A DNA stretch of 64,000 nt, taken from assembly GCF_017357225.1 (NCBI RefSeq), contig NZ_CP071606.1, forward strand, positions 434,001-498,000, written 5' to 3'. Within the stretch, counting starts at the first letter, position 1. Every line of letters begins with the position of its first letter. Shown here one piece after another: positions 42,924 to 51,155 of the stretch. This DNA is from Rhizobium binae. GTDB taxonomy: Bacteria; Pseudomonadota; Alphaproteobacteria; Rhizobiales; Rhizobiaceae. The position numbers and the translations under genes are program-made. The notes beneath the pieces were generated by a model. That model saw only the letters and a list, made by a program, of their open reading frames with translations. It had not been told where the DNA came from and did no database searches.

Positions 42924-43835
42924 GTGAAAGCAGATTTGAGTGATCTCAATGCCTTTGTCGCCGTGGCGCGAGCCGGCGGTTTTCGCGAGGCGGCGCGGGC
43001 CAGCGGCGGCAGTGCCTCCTTCCTGAGCGAGGCGGTGCGGCGCCTTGAGGCTGAGCTCGGGGTCAGACTGCTCAATCGGACAACGCGCAGTGTCGTTCCG
43101 ACCGAGGCGGGCAAAGGCCTGCTGGAACGGCTTGGCCCCGCGTTGACGGAGGTGGAAGCTGCGCTCGATGTGGTCAACCGATTTCGCGACAGTCCGGCTG
43201 GTTCTCTGCGGCTTAATGTGCCGGTCAGCGCGGCGCGCCTGGTGCTGCCAGCCATCGTCCCGCCATTCCTCGCCGCCTATCCCGATATTCGCCTCGAGAT
43301 CGTCGCCGAAGAGAACTTCGTCGACGTGCTCGCTGCCGGATGCGATGCCGGCATCCGTTATGACGAGCGGCTGGAGCAGGATATGATCGCGATTCCGATC
43401 GGGCCGCGCCAGCAGCGCTTTGCCACTGCCGCGTCCCCCTCCTATCTCGACCGTCGTGGCCGGCCGCAACATCCGAGCGAACTGCTCGACCATGCCTGCC
43501 TGTTGGGCCGTTTTGACAGCGGTGCGCTGACGACGCCCTGGGAATATGAGCGGGACGGCGAAGTGGTGCGGGTCGAACCATCAGGACCATTGATCGTCAA
43601 AGTCGGCGGGGCGACCGATCTGTCTGTCGACGCCGCCATCGCGGGCACGGGCGTGATCAGCATATTCGAAGACTGGCTGCGCCCGCATTTCGACAGCGGC
43701 GTTCTCGAGCCCATTCTCGAACCCTGGTGGCAGCGCTTTTCCGGGCCGTTTCTCTATTATCCCGGGCGGCGACTGGTGCCCGCACCGCTCCGCGCCTTCA
43801 TCGATTTCGTCAAGGCGTCAGCTAACCCGGCTTGA
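42924..43835 (+). CDS. LysR-family transcriptional regulator
   Basis: 303 residues from a GTG start. The helix-turn-helix is AFVAVARAGGFREAARASGGSASFLSEAVRRLEAELGVRLLNRTTRS, and the effector domain follows with SLRLNVPVSAARLVLPAIVPPFLAAYPDIRLEI. It is divergent from the aldo/keto reductase gene, which it probably controls. Confidence 0.9.
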   Translation: MKADLSDLNAFVAVARAGGFREAARASGGSASFLSEAVRRLEAELGVRLLNRTTRSVVPTEAGKGLLERLGPALTEVEAALDVVNRFRDSPAGSLRLNVPVSAARLVLPAIVPPFLAAYPDIRLEIVAEENFVDVLAAGCDAGIRYDERLEQDMIAIPIGPRQQRFATAASPSYLDRRGRPQHPSELLDHACLLGRFDSGALTTPWEYERDGEVVRVEPSGPLIVKVGGATDLSVDAAIAGTGVISIFEDWLRPHFDSGVLEPILEPWWQRFSGPFLYYPGRRLVPAPLRAFIDFVKASANPA

Positions 43836-43854
43836 ACGAAATTGCCCGGAGCTT

Positions 43855-43894
43855 AAAGCGCGTCGGGATCCTTCAGATCCGTTCCATGCGCTTT
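43855..43894. repeat. Imperfect rhizobial intergenic palindrome
   Basis: AAAGCGC and GCGCTTT (7-bp arms) flank a 26-base interior containing GATCC twice. Elements of this form, ending AAAGCGC/GCGCTTT, are common between rhizobial genes. It overlaps the following FixK-type box by two bases. Confidence 0.45.
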
Positions 43895-43906
43895 GACCCA
43901 AATCAA
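43893..43906. promoter_or_regulatory. FixK/FNR-type box upstream of the universal stress gene
   Basis: TTGACCCAAATCAA matches the TTGA-N6-TCAA dyad of FNR/FixK-type regulators. It ends 50 bp before the ATG of the stress gene, a place suitable for activation at about -40 of a promoter. Oxygen-limited induction is inferred. Confidence 0.7.
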
Positions 43907-43956
43907 TGAGAAACCGGATCTAAGCCTGAAAATACTTTAGATCAATGGAGGCATCG

Positions 43957-44394
43957 ATGTACAAGCATTTGCTCATCCCCACAGATGGATCGGCCTTATC
44001 GACAGCCGCTCTCGAGAAGTCGATACGTTTTGCGAGCGAGATTGGAGCGAAAGCAACCGTTTTGACGGTCACGCAGCCGTTTAAAGTGCTTTCGCTGACG
44101 CCCGACCAGCTCGAGTTCTCACACGAAGAATATGATCGTTATGCTGGGCAGGTGGCTGATGAAATCCTCGAGCAAGCTCGGAACGTCGCCGCGCAAGCAG
44201 AAGTCGTCTGCTATGCAACCCGTGAAATCGACATCGATCCTTCCGTATCTATCGTCAGAAAGGCAGCGGAAAGTAATTGTGATCTGATCGCGATGGGGTC
44301 CCATGGACGAGAAGGTTTCAAGGCGTTCATGCTCGGTAGCGTGACGATGAAAGTCCTTGCGAACTCCCGCGTTCCTGTCCTCGTCTATCGCTGA
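43957..44394 (+). CDS. Universal stress protein (UspA family)
   Basis: 145 residues from the ATG at 43957 (GGAGG is seven bases upstream; the ATG at 43945 is within that site). HLLIPTDGSALSTAALEKSIRFA starts the fold and DLIAMGSHGREGFKAFMLGSVTMKVL holds the ATP-binding GxxGxxG-like loop. A FixK-type box upstream suggests microaerobic induction, as seen for such genes in rhizobia. Confidence 0.9.
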   Translation: MYKHLLIPTDGSALSTAALEKSIRFASEIGAKATVLTVTQPFKVLSLTPDQLEFSHEEYDRYAGQVADEILEQARNVAAQAEVVCYATREIDIDPSVSIVRKAAESNCDLIAMGSHGREGFKAFMLGSVTMKVLANSRVPVLVYR

Positions 44395-44509
44395 ATGCTC
44401 ATCCATCCCGAAATCTGTTACGGCAGGCAAGCAGCCATGCGGACGACGAGGCTCATTTTAAGAAGCAGGACAACTGCTGAAGTATAATTTCAAACGCCGA
44501 CATTGAGGC

Positions 44510-45094
44510 ATGGCTTATCGGACCGGCGGTGGCCTGGTGTCTGCGCTGAGGCGTAGAATGGAAGGTGAAAGCTACACCATTATTGTGAAAGTCGATTGTG
44601 CAGCCCGCCTGTTCAACTCCCTTGATCCTACGCCTTTCCGCGAACGAGACTTGGACCCCGACGCTGAGCGATTCATTGTCGAATGGGCGCAAGAGGCGCC
44701 GGGCAGTGTTCAACTGAAGATCGTGGTTCAGATGCCCAGCCAGGAGGCGGCGGGCGAGTCGGTGGCGGCGATCTGTCAGGCAATACAACATAATTTTGCG
44801 GTACGTGTTGCTCACGCAAGTCGAGAACTGCGCGAACTCTTGCGGGAGGGTCGACGTGAACTTGTTGTTGGCCTTCCGATCTTGGCGTTGAGCATCGCCG
44901 CCAGTCCGCTGATCATCCACGCAGTTGGATCCGATACGCTCGGAAGAGTCCTAAGTGAAAGCCTTCTTATTTTCGGCTGGGTTGCCAACTGGCGCCCGCT
45001 TGAGATCTTCCTTTACGATTGGTGGTCCATCGCCCTTCGGCGCAGATTATATCAGCGGCTGGCCAAAGCGGACGTGAGCGTCGTTGCAGCATGA
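44510..45094 (+). CDS. Unknown protein with two C-terminal membrane helices
   Basis: 194 residues. The first 110 residues are charged and soluble (VQLKIVVQMPSQEAAGESV, then a helix rich in Arg/Glu RELRELLREGRREL), followed by two hydrophobic segments about 118-135 (VVGLPILALSIAASPLIIH) and 148-165 (LLIFGWVANWRPLEIFLY) and an Arg-rich tail. It is on the same strand 115 bases after the universal stress gene. No known family is recognised by me; the antisense frame is not coding-like. Confidence 0.65.
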   Translation: MAYRTGGGLVSALRRRMEGESYTIIVKVDCAARLFNSLDPTPFRERDLDPDAERFIVEWAQEAPGSVQLKIVVQMPSQEAAGESVAAICQAIQHNFAVRVAHASRELRELLREGRRELVVGLPILALSIAASPLIIHAVGSDTLGRVLSESLLIFGWVANWRPLEIFLYDWWSIALRRRLYQRLAKADVSVVAA

Positions 45095-45194
45095 GACTGA
45101 AGGTTCTTCTCAAAGCATGAAGAGGGGGCGCAAATTGCTCATGCATAAGCGATACCAGACGCGGCGATCGTTTCCGTCTTTTCAGCTGTTAACT

Positions 45195-45489
45195 TTACAG
45201 CGAGGGGAACATCTCTGGGAGGGCCGCCTCCTGGGTGGTGAAGCGTTCGACGAGTGGAAAGAGCGAGCGCGGAAGACGCCTTCACCTCGATCTGGCGCAT
45301 CACCCGGTCCAGCCTCACGGGAAAACCGTTCCAGTGCGGCAAGGCCTCGCCGTTCATTTCGTGGGCGACGAGCGAGTCCTCATCGCTCGCCTTCCAGGCC
45401 GGCATGCTCCTCTGAAAATCAGGGGTCTTGTCGTAGATGGACCCATCGGCGCCGTTGAAAGCGACCTCGATGGCGGCGTCGGAGATGAC
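45195..45489 (-). pseudogene. Molybdopterin oxidoreductase (sulfite-oxidase-like) remnant
   Basis: Minus-strand residues SIYDKTPDFQRSMPAWKASDED, then LVAHEMNGEALPHWNGFPVRL, resemble the family pattern MNGEPLPxxNGFPxRL of sulfite oxidase/YedY-like enzymes. The frame then reads DRVMRQIEVKASSA (the usual middle sequence is missing), and after a shift LFPLVERFTTQEAALPEMFPSL ends in TAA at 45195. It lacks both ends and the molybdenum domain core. Confidence 0.55.
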
Positions 45490-45638
45490 CCGCCTTCGAA
45501 GGCTTTGAACGGCAGGGCGGGTATCGCTTCGAGGACGGAGCGTTGCAGATCCAGGGGAGCGACATCCGAGGAATATCGCAACCCCTCCGGAAAGCGGTCG
45601 TCGGCCGCACCGAAGAGATCCTCCTGCGCCGTCACCAT
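45490..45638 (-). pseudogene. AlkB-like dioxygenase N-terminal remnant
   Basis: Frame from 45638: MVTAQEDLFGAADDRFPEGLRY, SVLEAIPALPFKAFEG, the usual beginning of alpha-ketoglutarate-dependent AlkB homologues, stops resembling AlkB at the position where the next gene fragment begins. The catalytic HxD/H region is absent. It is fused to the oxidoreductase remnant by a deletion. Confidence 0.5.
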
Positions 45639-45645
45639 TCGTTTC

Positions 45646-45840
45646 TCAATGCACGCTTGGAGTTTCCATGACCATTGCGAAGTCTTCTGCGACCAGTTCA
45701 CTGACGGCTATGAGGATTTCCTCCCGCGAAAAGCCCGATGTCAGCGCACGCTGGATCAGGTCCTGCAGATCCGGCTCGACCACATCACGGCAATCCTCGA
45801 GGCGTTCTTCTGAAACGGCAAGACTATTCAATTCGTCCAT
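45646..45840 (-). CDS. Small unknown acidic protein
   Basis: 64 residues: MDELNSLAVSEERLEDCRDVVEPDLQDLIQRALTSGFSREEIL with a helical, acidic character. It has no start-site problem (ATG at 45840) and lies 23 bases after the end of the bS21 gene, on the same strand. Proteins ending in an AEDFAMVMETP-like sequence are found in rhizobia; function unknown to me. Confidence 0.55.
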   Translation of the reverse strand: MDELNSLAVSEERLEDCRDVVEPDLQDLIQRALTSGFSREEILIAVSELVAEDFAMVMETPSVH

Positions 45841-45863
45841 TGTCTATCCTTTCGGGAAAGCTA

Positions 45864-46097
45864 TTAACGCGCTGCCGTCTGCTTGCGCCCGGTCAGCAGC
45901 CCTTCGCGCTGCATCTTCTTGCGTGCCGCCTTGCGTTGCCGGCTGATCGCCTGGGCTTTTTCTCTGACGCGGCGTTCGGACGGCTTCTCATAGGCACGCC
46001 GTTCCTTCATTTCGCGGAACAGCCCTTCGCGCTGCATTTTCTTTTTCAAAGCCCTCAGGGCTTGATCGACGTTGTTGTCTCTGACAAGTACCTGCAT
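45864..46097 (-). CDS. rpsU: Small ribosomal subunit protein bS21
   Basis: 77 residues: [43 protein letters not shown] is the near-invariant S21 sequence, followed by an Arg/Lys tail. ATG at 46097 is preceded by AAGGAG eight bases away; the ATG six bases upstream is too close to that site. It helps in 30S decoding of mRNA. The tail [14 protein letters not shown] repeats part of the QREGLF motif. Confidence 0.93.
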   Translation of the reverse strand: MQVLVRDNNVDQALRALKKKMQREGLFREMKERRAYEKPSERRVREKAQAISRQRKAARKKMQREGLLTGRKQTAAR

Positions 46098-46713
46098 TCG
46101 CATTCTCCTTGTTTGGATGATGGGCCGATCTCCGTCAGCCGCGTTATTCGGCCTGCGTTCATGGCGGCAAAAAGGGAAATGCCTTTCAAGCTCCAGCATT
46201 TGGGACAGCATCGCGACCCTTGCGCCGGCCGATCAACGACCGCAACCGCAGCCGCAATATTTCGTGGTTCAAAGACATCCTCGGCTGTCGGCGGAATCAG
46301 CTTGCCCGGTTGGATTGCCCGTGGGCCGCCCGGATGGCGGCATGCCGCGGATCATGTTGCGTTCATTCGCTTCACCGCTTGAGTGTCCGTCGGCTGCGGC
46401 CCTTAAGGTAGGTGCCGGTGTCAGGATTGCAATGGTGTGCAGCCGGCTTAGAGGCGGCATCAGAAGAACGCTGCCGCAACATAGTCATGAGGAAGGTTCT
46501 TTCAAGTTAACCGGGTGTAAATTGGTCGAAATTGCGTCAATTTTGATTGAATCAGATAACGTATTGGTCGCTTCAAAAGCGTCAATGCACGTTATGGATG
46601 AATGTTAACCTTGCGTTAAATACCCCATTGACTTGCAGTATTAACAAGTTGTTAAAGAACTCGCTCGCTACGGTCAAAATGGCCCGACTGATAAACAATT
46701 TTAGGAGAAACTA
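46098..46713. other. 616 bp between rpsU and the adhesin gene, without a clear gene
   Basis: The rpsU-proximal part (46100-46400) is GC-rich and has open frames that look like chance. From about 46480 the DNA becomes strongly AT-rich, with repeated GTTAA words and a 15-bp palindrome, and ends in TAGGAGAAA before the adhesin ATG. This AT-rich block is probably the adhesin promoter region. Confidence 0.6.
46641..46655. promoter_or_regulatory. Palindrome in the adhesin promoter region
   Basis: TTAACAA and TTGTTAA around a central G, about 60 bp before the adhesin ATG. A TTGACT hexamer is 12 bases upstream of it, so it lies in a promoter position; the binding protein is unknown. Confidence 0.5.
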
Positions 46714-47430
46714 ATGGTATCCGCGGTTCACGCAACTGACGATAGTGCAACTTTTCAAGAAACTGACGTAATTTCCGGAAATCTTCTGTCCAACGATTCC
46801 TCCGATAACGGCCACCTGTTCCTGCGCGCCTTCGACCAGCAGTCGGTCGGCGCCAAGCAGGCCGGTCAGATCACTGAAATCCAGGGCGACTACGGCACGT
46901 TCTTCGTCAAGGCCGACGGCAGCTACACCTATGTGCTGAGCGATGCTGCCAAGATCGGATTCAGCAACGGCGAGACGCTGGTCGAAAAGGTTTCCTACAA
47001 GATCTCGGACGGCGCCGGCCACACCGACGTCGGTCTGTTCACCCTGAACATCCAGGGCGTGACCCAGATCAAGCCGGTCGCGGTCGATGACTCCTACGAC
47101 TTCACCGAAGGCCAGCCCATCGGCGGCAACGTTCTGGACAACGACATTGCCGGCGACAACGGCAAGATGTTCCTGCGTCAGTTCCTGAGCACCAAGGTGG
47201 ATGCCGCTGCAGACGCCGTAACCGACGTTGCCGGCACGTATGGCACATTCCATGTCAAGTCGGACGGCACGTTCACCTACGACCTGACGGCCGATCTGGA
47301 TGCAGGCGTGACCTACACGGAGGTCCTCCGCTACTACAAGATCTCCGACGGCGAAGGCCATACGGACACTGCCAAGGTAACGCTCAACATCCTCGGCACG
47401 GACGCTCATCCCGACGGCGTCAGTGTTTGA
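46714..47430 (+). CDS. rapA: RapA-like secreted adhesin with two cadherin-like repeats
   Basis: 238 residues. Two repeats of about 105 residues are visible: ATFQETDVISGNLLSNDSSD then DYGTFFVKADGSYTYVL and YKISDGAGHTD; and DDSYDFTEGQPIGGNVLDND then TYGTFHVKSDGTFTYDL and YKISDGEGHTD. This fits Rap proteins of R. leguminosarum, calcium-binding agglutinins exported by the PrsDE type I system and attached to exopolysaccharide. There is no signal peptide, as expected for type I export. TAGGAGAAA is a good ribosome site. It is followed by a strong terminator, so it is monocistronic. Confidence 0.8.
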   Translation: MVSAVHATDDSATFQETDVISGNLLSNDSSDNGHLFLRAFDQQSVGAKQAGQITEIQGDYGTFFVKADGSYTYVLSDAAKIGFSNGETLVEKVSYKISDGAGHTDVGLFTLNIQGVTQIKPVAVDDSYDFTEGQPIGGNVLDNDIAGDNGKMFLRQFLSTKVDAAADAVTDVAGTYGTFHVKSDGTFTYDLTADLDAGVTYTEVLRYYKISDGEGHTDTAKVTLNILGTDAHPDGVSV

Positions 47431-47458
47431 TCCGAAGCAATAGATTTGTGAGACAAGA

Positions 47459-47486
47459 CGCCCGCCGCGCAACCGGCGGGCGTTTT
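47459..47486 (+). terminator. Terminator after the adhesin gene
   Basis: A 9-bp perfect inverted repeat (CGCCCGCCG / CGGCGGGCG) with a six-base loop, followed by TTTT. Confidence 0.85.
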
Positions 47487-47596
47487 CGCATGGGCGTTCT
47501 TGATGCGTACTTTCGGATATAGTTGCTCGTAATCCTTTTTAGCTAGTTCTTATAAAATCCTCACGAGCGTAGTCTTGATGTTCGGAGGACACGCCG

Positions 47597-47785
47597 TTGA
47601 CCGAACACATCGAACCCAGACAAATCGAAACGGACGATCTGACAAAAGTCTGGTCCGTCACCGAGTTTTGCGCTCGTCACCATATCGATGCCGAGGAACA
47701 AGCGCTGCTGCTCAGACTTTTCGGGCCGTTCGCCACCGCCTGCGAACTGCTTCACAATGCCAGACGTGCTCAGCGATTCAGATAA
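47597..47785 (+). CDS. Small unknown protein
   Basis: 62 residues from a TTG start: GGAGGA lies about eight bases upstream, which supports it. The sequence MTEHIEPRQIETDDLTKVWSVTEFCARHH and LLLRLFGPFATACELLHNARR is balanced and looks coding; it contains no recognised domain. It lies 166 bases after the adhesin gene and has its own ribosome site. Confidence 0.6.
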   Translation: MTEHIEPRQIETDDLTKVWSVTEFCARHHIDAEEQALLLRLFGPFATACELLHNARRAQRFR

Positions 47786-48164
47786 TATCCTCTGTACTTC
47801 CTTCGCTCCTCTCTGCGCGAGAAAAACGGCTCCGACCTATGCCCGAGGTTAGGCTCTGCCCCTGCGTTCGCGGGCGTCTATAGGGTCGCAGTCTCCCCCG
47901 CGCGTCTGAACAAGACGCGCGGCGCTTTGCTGCAATTTCCTGAATTGCTCCTCGCTTTCTGCACAAAATCTGCAATCCGGCGCGGCATGTTCCCGCCATT
48001 TGCAAGAACGCCAGCCCGCCCCGCCCCGCACTCCCCGCCTTGCCGGATCGGCTCCGCAATGACGGATGGTGGCTGACGGAAGGGTCGCGAGACACCCCTG
48101 CCGCGACGAGATCGGACACCAGGCTCATCATGAGGGCAACGCGGCATTTGCAACAGGAGCAGCA
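47786..48164. other. 379 bp without a confident gene
   Basis: The stretch between the small unknown gene and the truncated membrane gene is GC-rich. A minus-strand frame (47849-48031) has a CxxC and helical character, but no ribosome site, so I do not call it. Nothing else is seen. Confidence 0.5.
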
Positions 48165-48332
48165 ATGGATACAGCCGATATTTTGACAGAATCGATGTCG
48201 ATCAAACGCGGCAGCGGCCGGACCGTGGCGCCGCTTGCGCTGGTGGCGCTTGCGGATTTTCTGATCTTTGGCCAGGAGAATCGCCGCGCAGTTGAGGCGG
48301 AACCTCCTGCCCTCAGCTTTTCAGATAGCTGA
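48165..48332 (+). pseudogene. Truncated N-terminus of a DUF4173-like membrane protein
   Basis: 55 residues: MDTADILTESMSIKRGSGRTV then APLALVALADFLIFGQE resembles the start of DUF4173-type membrane proteins. Then the reading diverges (RRAVEAEPPALSFSD) and stops. CAGGAGCAGCA precedes the ATG. The 3' end overlaps the end of the TetR gene on the other strand by 20 bases. Only about 35 residues of the original are left. Confidence 0.4.
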
Positions 48333-48951
48333 CGACAGCGTCGGCGATCATGCTGCGATGGCGTTCGATCGTATCGCCGTCCGAGAGATTGCGTCTGAAG
48401 ATCGTGCCGAACGTATACCGGTTGGAAACGCGGAAGAAGCAGAAGGCGCTGATCATCATGTGGATGTCGATCGGGTCGGCCTTGCGTCGGAAGACTCCCC
48501 GGTCAAAGCCGCGCTCCAATATGCCGGCGATGGTTTCGATGACCGAAACGTTGAGATCGCGGATCGCCTCCGAACGAAGCATATGCGCGGCGTGATGGAT
48601 GTTCTCGATGCTGACCAGGCGGACGAAATCCGGATTGGCCTCATCGTGATCGAAGGTCGTTGAGATCAGCGTCCGCAACGCCTCTTCCGGTTCGAGATTG
48701 GACAGATGCAGATCGGATTCCAAAGAGCGGATCTTGCGATAGGACTGCTCCAGGACGGCAAGGTAGAGTCCCTCCTTGCTGCCGAAATAATAATAAATCA
48801 TCCGCTTCGACGTGCGTGTCTTCTCGGCGATCGAGTCGACGCGGGCGCCGGCGAGCCCATGGGTCGAGAATTCCTCAGTGGCGACGAGAAGGATGTCTTC
48901 CTTCGTCTGCTGTGGATCGTTCTTCCGGCCGTTTTCGCCCCGTTCCGCCAT
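48313..48951 (-). CDS. TetR-family transcriptional regulator
   Basis: 212 residues. DNA-binding domain: QTKEDILLVATEEFSTHGLAGARVDSIAEKTRTSKRMIYYYFGSKEGLYLAVLE. The C-terminal ligand domain contains the segment VSIENIHHAAHMLRSEAIRDLN. It is divergent from the TRAP/quinate operon with an operator-like palindrome on the operon promoter, and so is the likely repressor of that operon. Confidence 0.92.
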   Translation of the reverse strand: MAERGENGRKNDPQQTKEDILLVATEEFSTHGLAGARVDSIAEKTRTSKRMIYYYFGSKEGLYLAVLEQSYRKIRSLESDLHLSNLEPEEALRTLISTTFDHDEANPDFVRLVSIENIHHAAHMLRSEAIRDLNVSVIETIAGILERGFDRGVFRRKADPIDIHMMISAFCFFRVSNRYTFGTIFRRNLSDGDTIERHRSMIADAVVSYLKS

Positions 48952-49087
48952 AAGCCTGGTCGCCAGCCCTTCTAAACTGCTGTTTCGTCTTAGAAATTTC
49001 GGCCTTCAAAGGAATTCGAAGCAGATGCTTCGGTCTCTCTGCCCACCAGTCTTATTCACGTTGACGGCCGGTTTCAATAGATGGCGC

Positions 49088-49116
49088 TTGACATACGAAC
49101 TAGTTAGTACATTTTG
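49088..49116 (+). promoter_or_regulatory. Promoter and TetR-type operator of the TRAP operon
   Basis: A perfect TTGACA -35 box (49088-49093) is followed immediately by a 16-bp imperfect palindrome (49094-49109, AACTAGTT core, TAC/GTA outer ends, 14 of 16 symmetric) and a weak -10 region near 49111. The palindrome covers the spacer, a classic place for TetR repression. Confidence 0.55.
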
Positions 49117-49230
49117 AAGGGCGAGCGGTAAGGGAGTTGATCGCGACGCAATATCTTGGTCGGACATGCAATCGGCATTTCCGGCGACGGTCGATGGCCT
49201 GCGAGCAAAGGCCGCGCTTGGGAGGAGCGA

Positions 49231-49794
49231 ATGACCCGTATCATCGGTTTTTATTTCTTCGCGCTGAAGGTGACGATCGCTCTGCTGCTGGCGGGCATGG
49301 TCGTGCTGGTTTTCGGCAATGTCGTGCTTCGCTATGCCTTCAATCAGGGCATCACCTCGTCCGAGGAGTTGTCGCGCATCTTCTTCATCTGGCTGACTTT
49401 CCTCGGCGCCGTCGTGGCGATGCGCGAGCACGCCCATCTCGGGGTCGACTCCCTGATCACCCGCCTGCCGAAACCTGTCGCCAAGCTCGCGGTGCTCTTG
49501 GGCTACGGCATGATGCTGGTCGCCACTTGGCTGATGATCAGCGGCAGCTGGGCCCAGACGCTGATTAATCTTCACGTCTCGGCCCCGGCGACCGGCATTT
49601 CAATGGGCGTCTTCTACGGCGCGGGGCTCGCCTTCGGCGTGCCGGCCTTTTTCATCCTGCTCTGGGACGCCTATGCGATCGCGACCGATCGCATCGATGT
49701 GACGACCGCCGCACTCGTGCGTGACAGCGAGGAGCAGGCCGCACTCGAAGATCCCGCGCAGACCGCCTTCCCCGTTCTGAATCCAAAGCACTGA
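49231..49794 (+). CDS. dctQ: TRAP transporter small permease (DctQ)
   Basis: 187 residues, four hydrophobic segments: ALKVTIALLLAGMVVLVFGNVVLRYAF, SRIFFIWLTFLGAVVAMREHAHLGVD (the family signature), a third and fourth helix. GGAGGAGCGA precedes the ATG. The C-terminal 35 residues are acidic. Forms the transporter with the large permease, which starts ten bases later. Confidence 0.92.
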   Translation: MTRIIGFYFFALKVTIALLLAGMVVLVFGNVVLRYAFNQGITSSEELSRIFFIWLTFLGAVVAMREHAHLGVDSLITRLPKPVAKLAVLLGYGMMLVATWLMISGSWAQTLINLHVSAPATGISMGVFYGAGLAFGVPAFFILLWDAYAIATDRIDVTTAALVRDSEEQAALEDPAQTAFPVLNPKH

Positions 49795-49804
49795 GGAGGC
49801 CGTC

Positions 49805-51085
49805 ATGACCGTCACCATCTTCCTCGGCGCTCTTCTCGGTCCGATGGCGCTCGGGGTGCCGATTGCCTTTGCCCTGATCATCACAGGCGTGGCGCTGATG
49901 ATGTATCTCGGCATGTTCGATGCCCAGATAGTCGCGCAGAATGTGCTGAACGGAGCCGACAGCTTTCCGCTGATGGCCGTGCCTTTCTTCCTGCTCGCCG
50001 GCGAGGTGATGAATACCGGTGGCCTTTCACGCCGCATCGTCAATCTCGCCATGGCCATGGTCGGCCATATCAGGGGCGGTCTCGGCTTCGTCGCGATTTT
50101 CGCGGCCTGCATACTCTCCAGCCTTTCCGGTTCTGCGGTCGCCGATGCAGCGGCGCTTGGCGCCCTGCTCTTTCCGATGATGCTGAAATCCGGCCACGAT
50201 CCGGCCCGCGCCGGCGGCTTGCTCGCCTCGGCCTCGATCATCGGCCCGATCATCCCGCCGTCGATCGGCTTCATCCTCTATGGCGTCATCGGCGGCGTTT
50301 CGATCACCAAGCTCTTCCTGGCCGGCATTTTCCCGGGCCTGATGATCGGTGCTGCCCTTTGCATCACCTGGCTGATCGTGGCACGCAAGGAGCAGTTTGC
50401 CCTGCCGCCGAAGCAAAGCGGCGCGGTGCGGATGAAGGCTCTCGTCGACAGCATCTGGGCGCTGATGCTTCCCGTCATCATCATCGTCGGCCTGAAATTC
50501 GGCGTGTTCACCCCGACCGAGGCCGGCGTCATCGCGGCGGTCTATTCGCTCTTCGTATCGATGGTCGTCTATCGCGAGCTGCCGCCGTCGCGGCTGTTCG
50601 AAGTCTTTGTCGCCGCCGCCAAAATAACCTCGGTGGTGATGTTCCTGGTGGCCTGTGCCGGCGTTTCCGCATGGCTGATCACCGTTGCCGACGTGCCCGG
50701 CGAGCTCGCAGCCCTGGTCGAACCGCTGATGGGCAATCAGACGCTGCTGCTGCTTGCAGTCATGGTGCTCATCGTCGTCGTCGGCACCGCCATGGACATG
50801 ACCCCGACGATCCTGGTGATGACGCCGGTGCTGATGCCGATCATCAAGCAGGCCGGCATCGACCCGGTCTATTTCGGCGTGCTGTTCATCATCAACAATT
50901 CGATCGGACTGATCACGCCGCCGGTCGGCACGGTGCTCAACGTCATCTGCGGGGTGTCGAAGCTTTCGATGGAAGAGCTGATGAAGGGCGTCATGCCCTT
51001 CATGATTGCAGAGCTGGTCGTTCTGCTTCTGCTCGTCCTTTTCCCTGAGCTTGTGACCGCACCAGTCGCCTGGTTCGGACATTGA
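49805..51085 (+). CDS. dctM: TRAP transporter large permease (DctM)
   Basis: 426 residues with about 12 hydrophobic segments. MTVTIFLGALLGPMALGVPIAFAL starts as usual, SGSAVADAAALGALLFPMM, GLLASASIIGPIIPPSIGFILYG and NNSIGLITPPVGTVLNVICG are family motifs for substrate and sodium binding. Works with DctQ and the DctP binding protein as a sodium-dependent importer of organic acids. Confidence 0.94.
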   Translation: MTVTIFLGALLGPMALGVPIAFALIITGVALMMYLGMFDAQIVAQNVLNGADSFPLMAVPFFLLAGEVMNTGGLSRRIVNLAMAMVGHIRGGLGFVAIFAACILSSLSGSAVADAAALGALLFPMMLKSGHDPARAGGLLASASIIGPIIPPSIGFILYGVIGGVSITKLFLAGIFPGLMIGAALCITWLIVARKEQFALPPKQSGAVRMKALVDSIWALMLPVIIIVGLKFGVFTPTEAGVIAAVYSLFVSMVVYRELPPSRLFEVFVAAAKITSVVMFLVACAGVSAWLITVADVPGELAALVEPLMGNQTLLLLAVMVLIVVVGTAMDMTPTILVMTPVLMPIIKQAGIDPVYFGVLFIINNSIGLITPPVGTVLNVICGVSKLSMEELMKGVMPFMIAELVVLLLLVLFPELVTAPVAWFGH

Positions 51086-51155
51086 TGTCGCCGTGTCGGC
51101 GATGGAATTTCAACGCGGCCGGAGGGAGATGCCGGCCTAATCCTGGGAGGAAAAC

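Noticed and set aside
46072..46608. 178-codon plus-strand frame between rpsU and the adhesin gene
   Set aside because: Overlaps the start of rpsU on the other strand, ends in the AT-rich promoter block, and has no protein-like pattern.
47849..48031. 60-codon minus-strand frame with a CxxC segment
   Set aside because: Sequence looks partly coding, but there is no ribosome site, no recognised family and no neighbour link.
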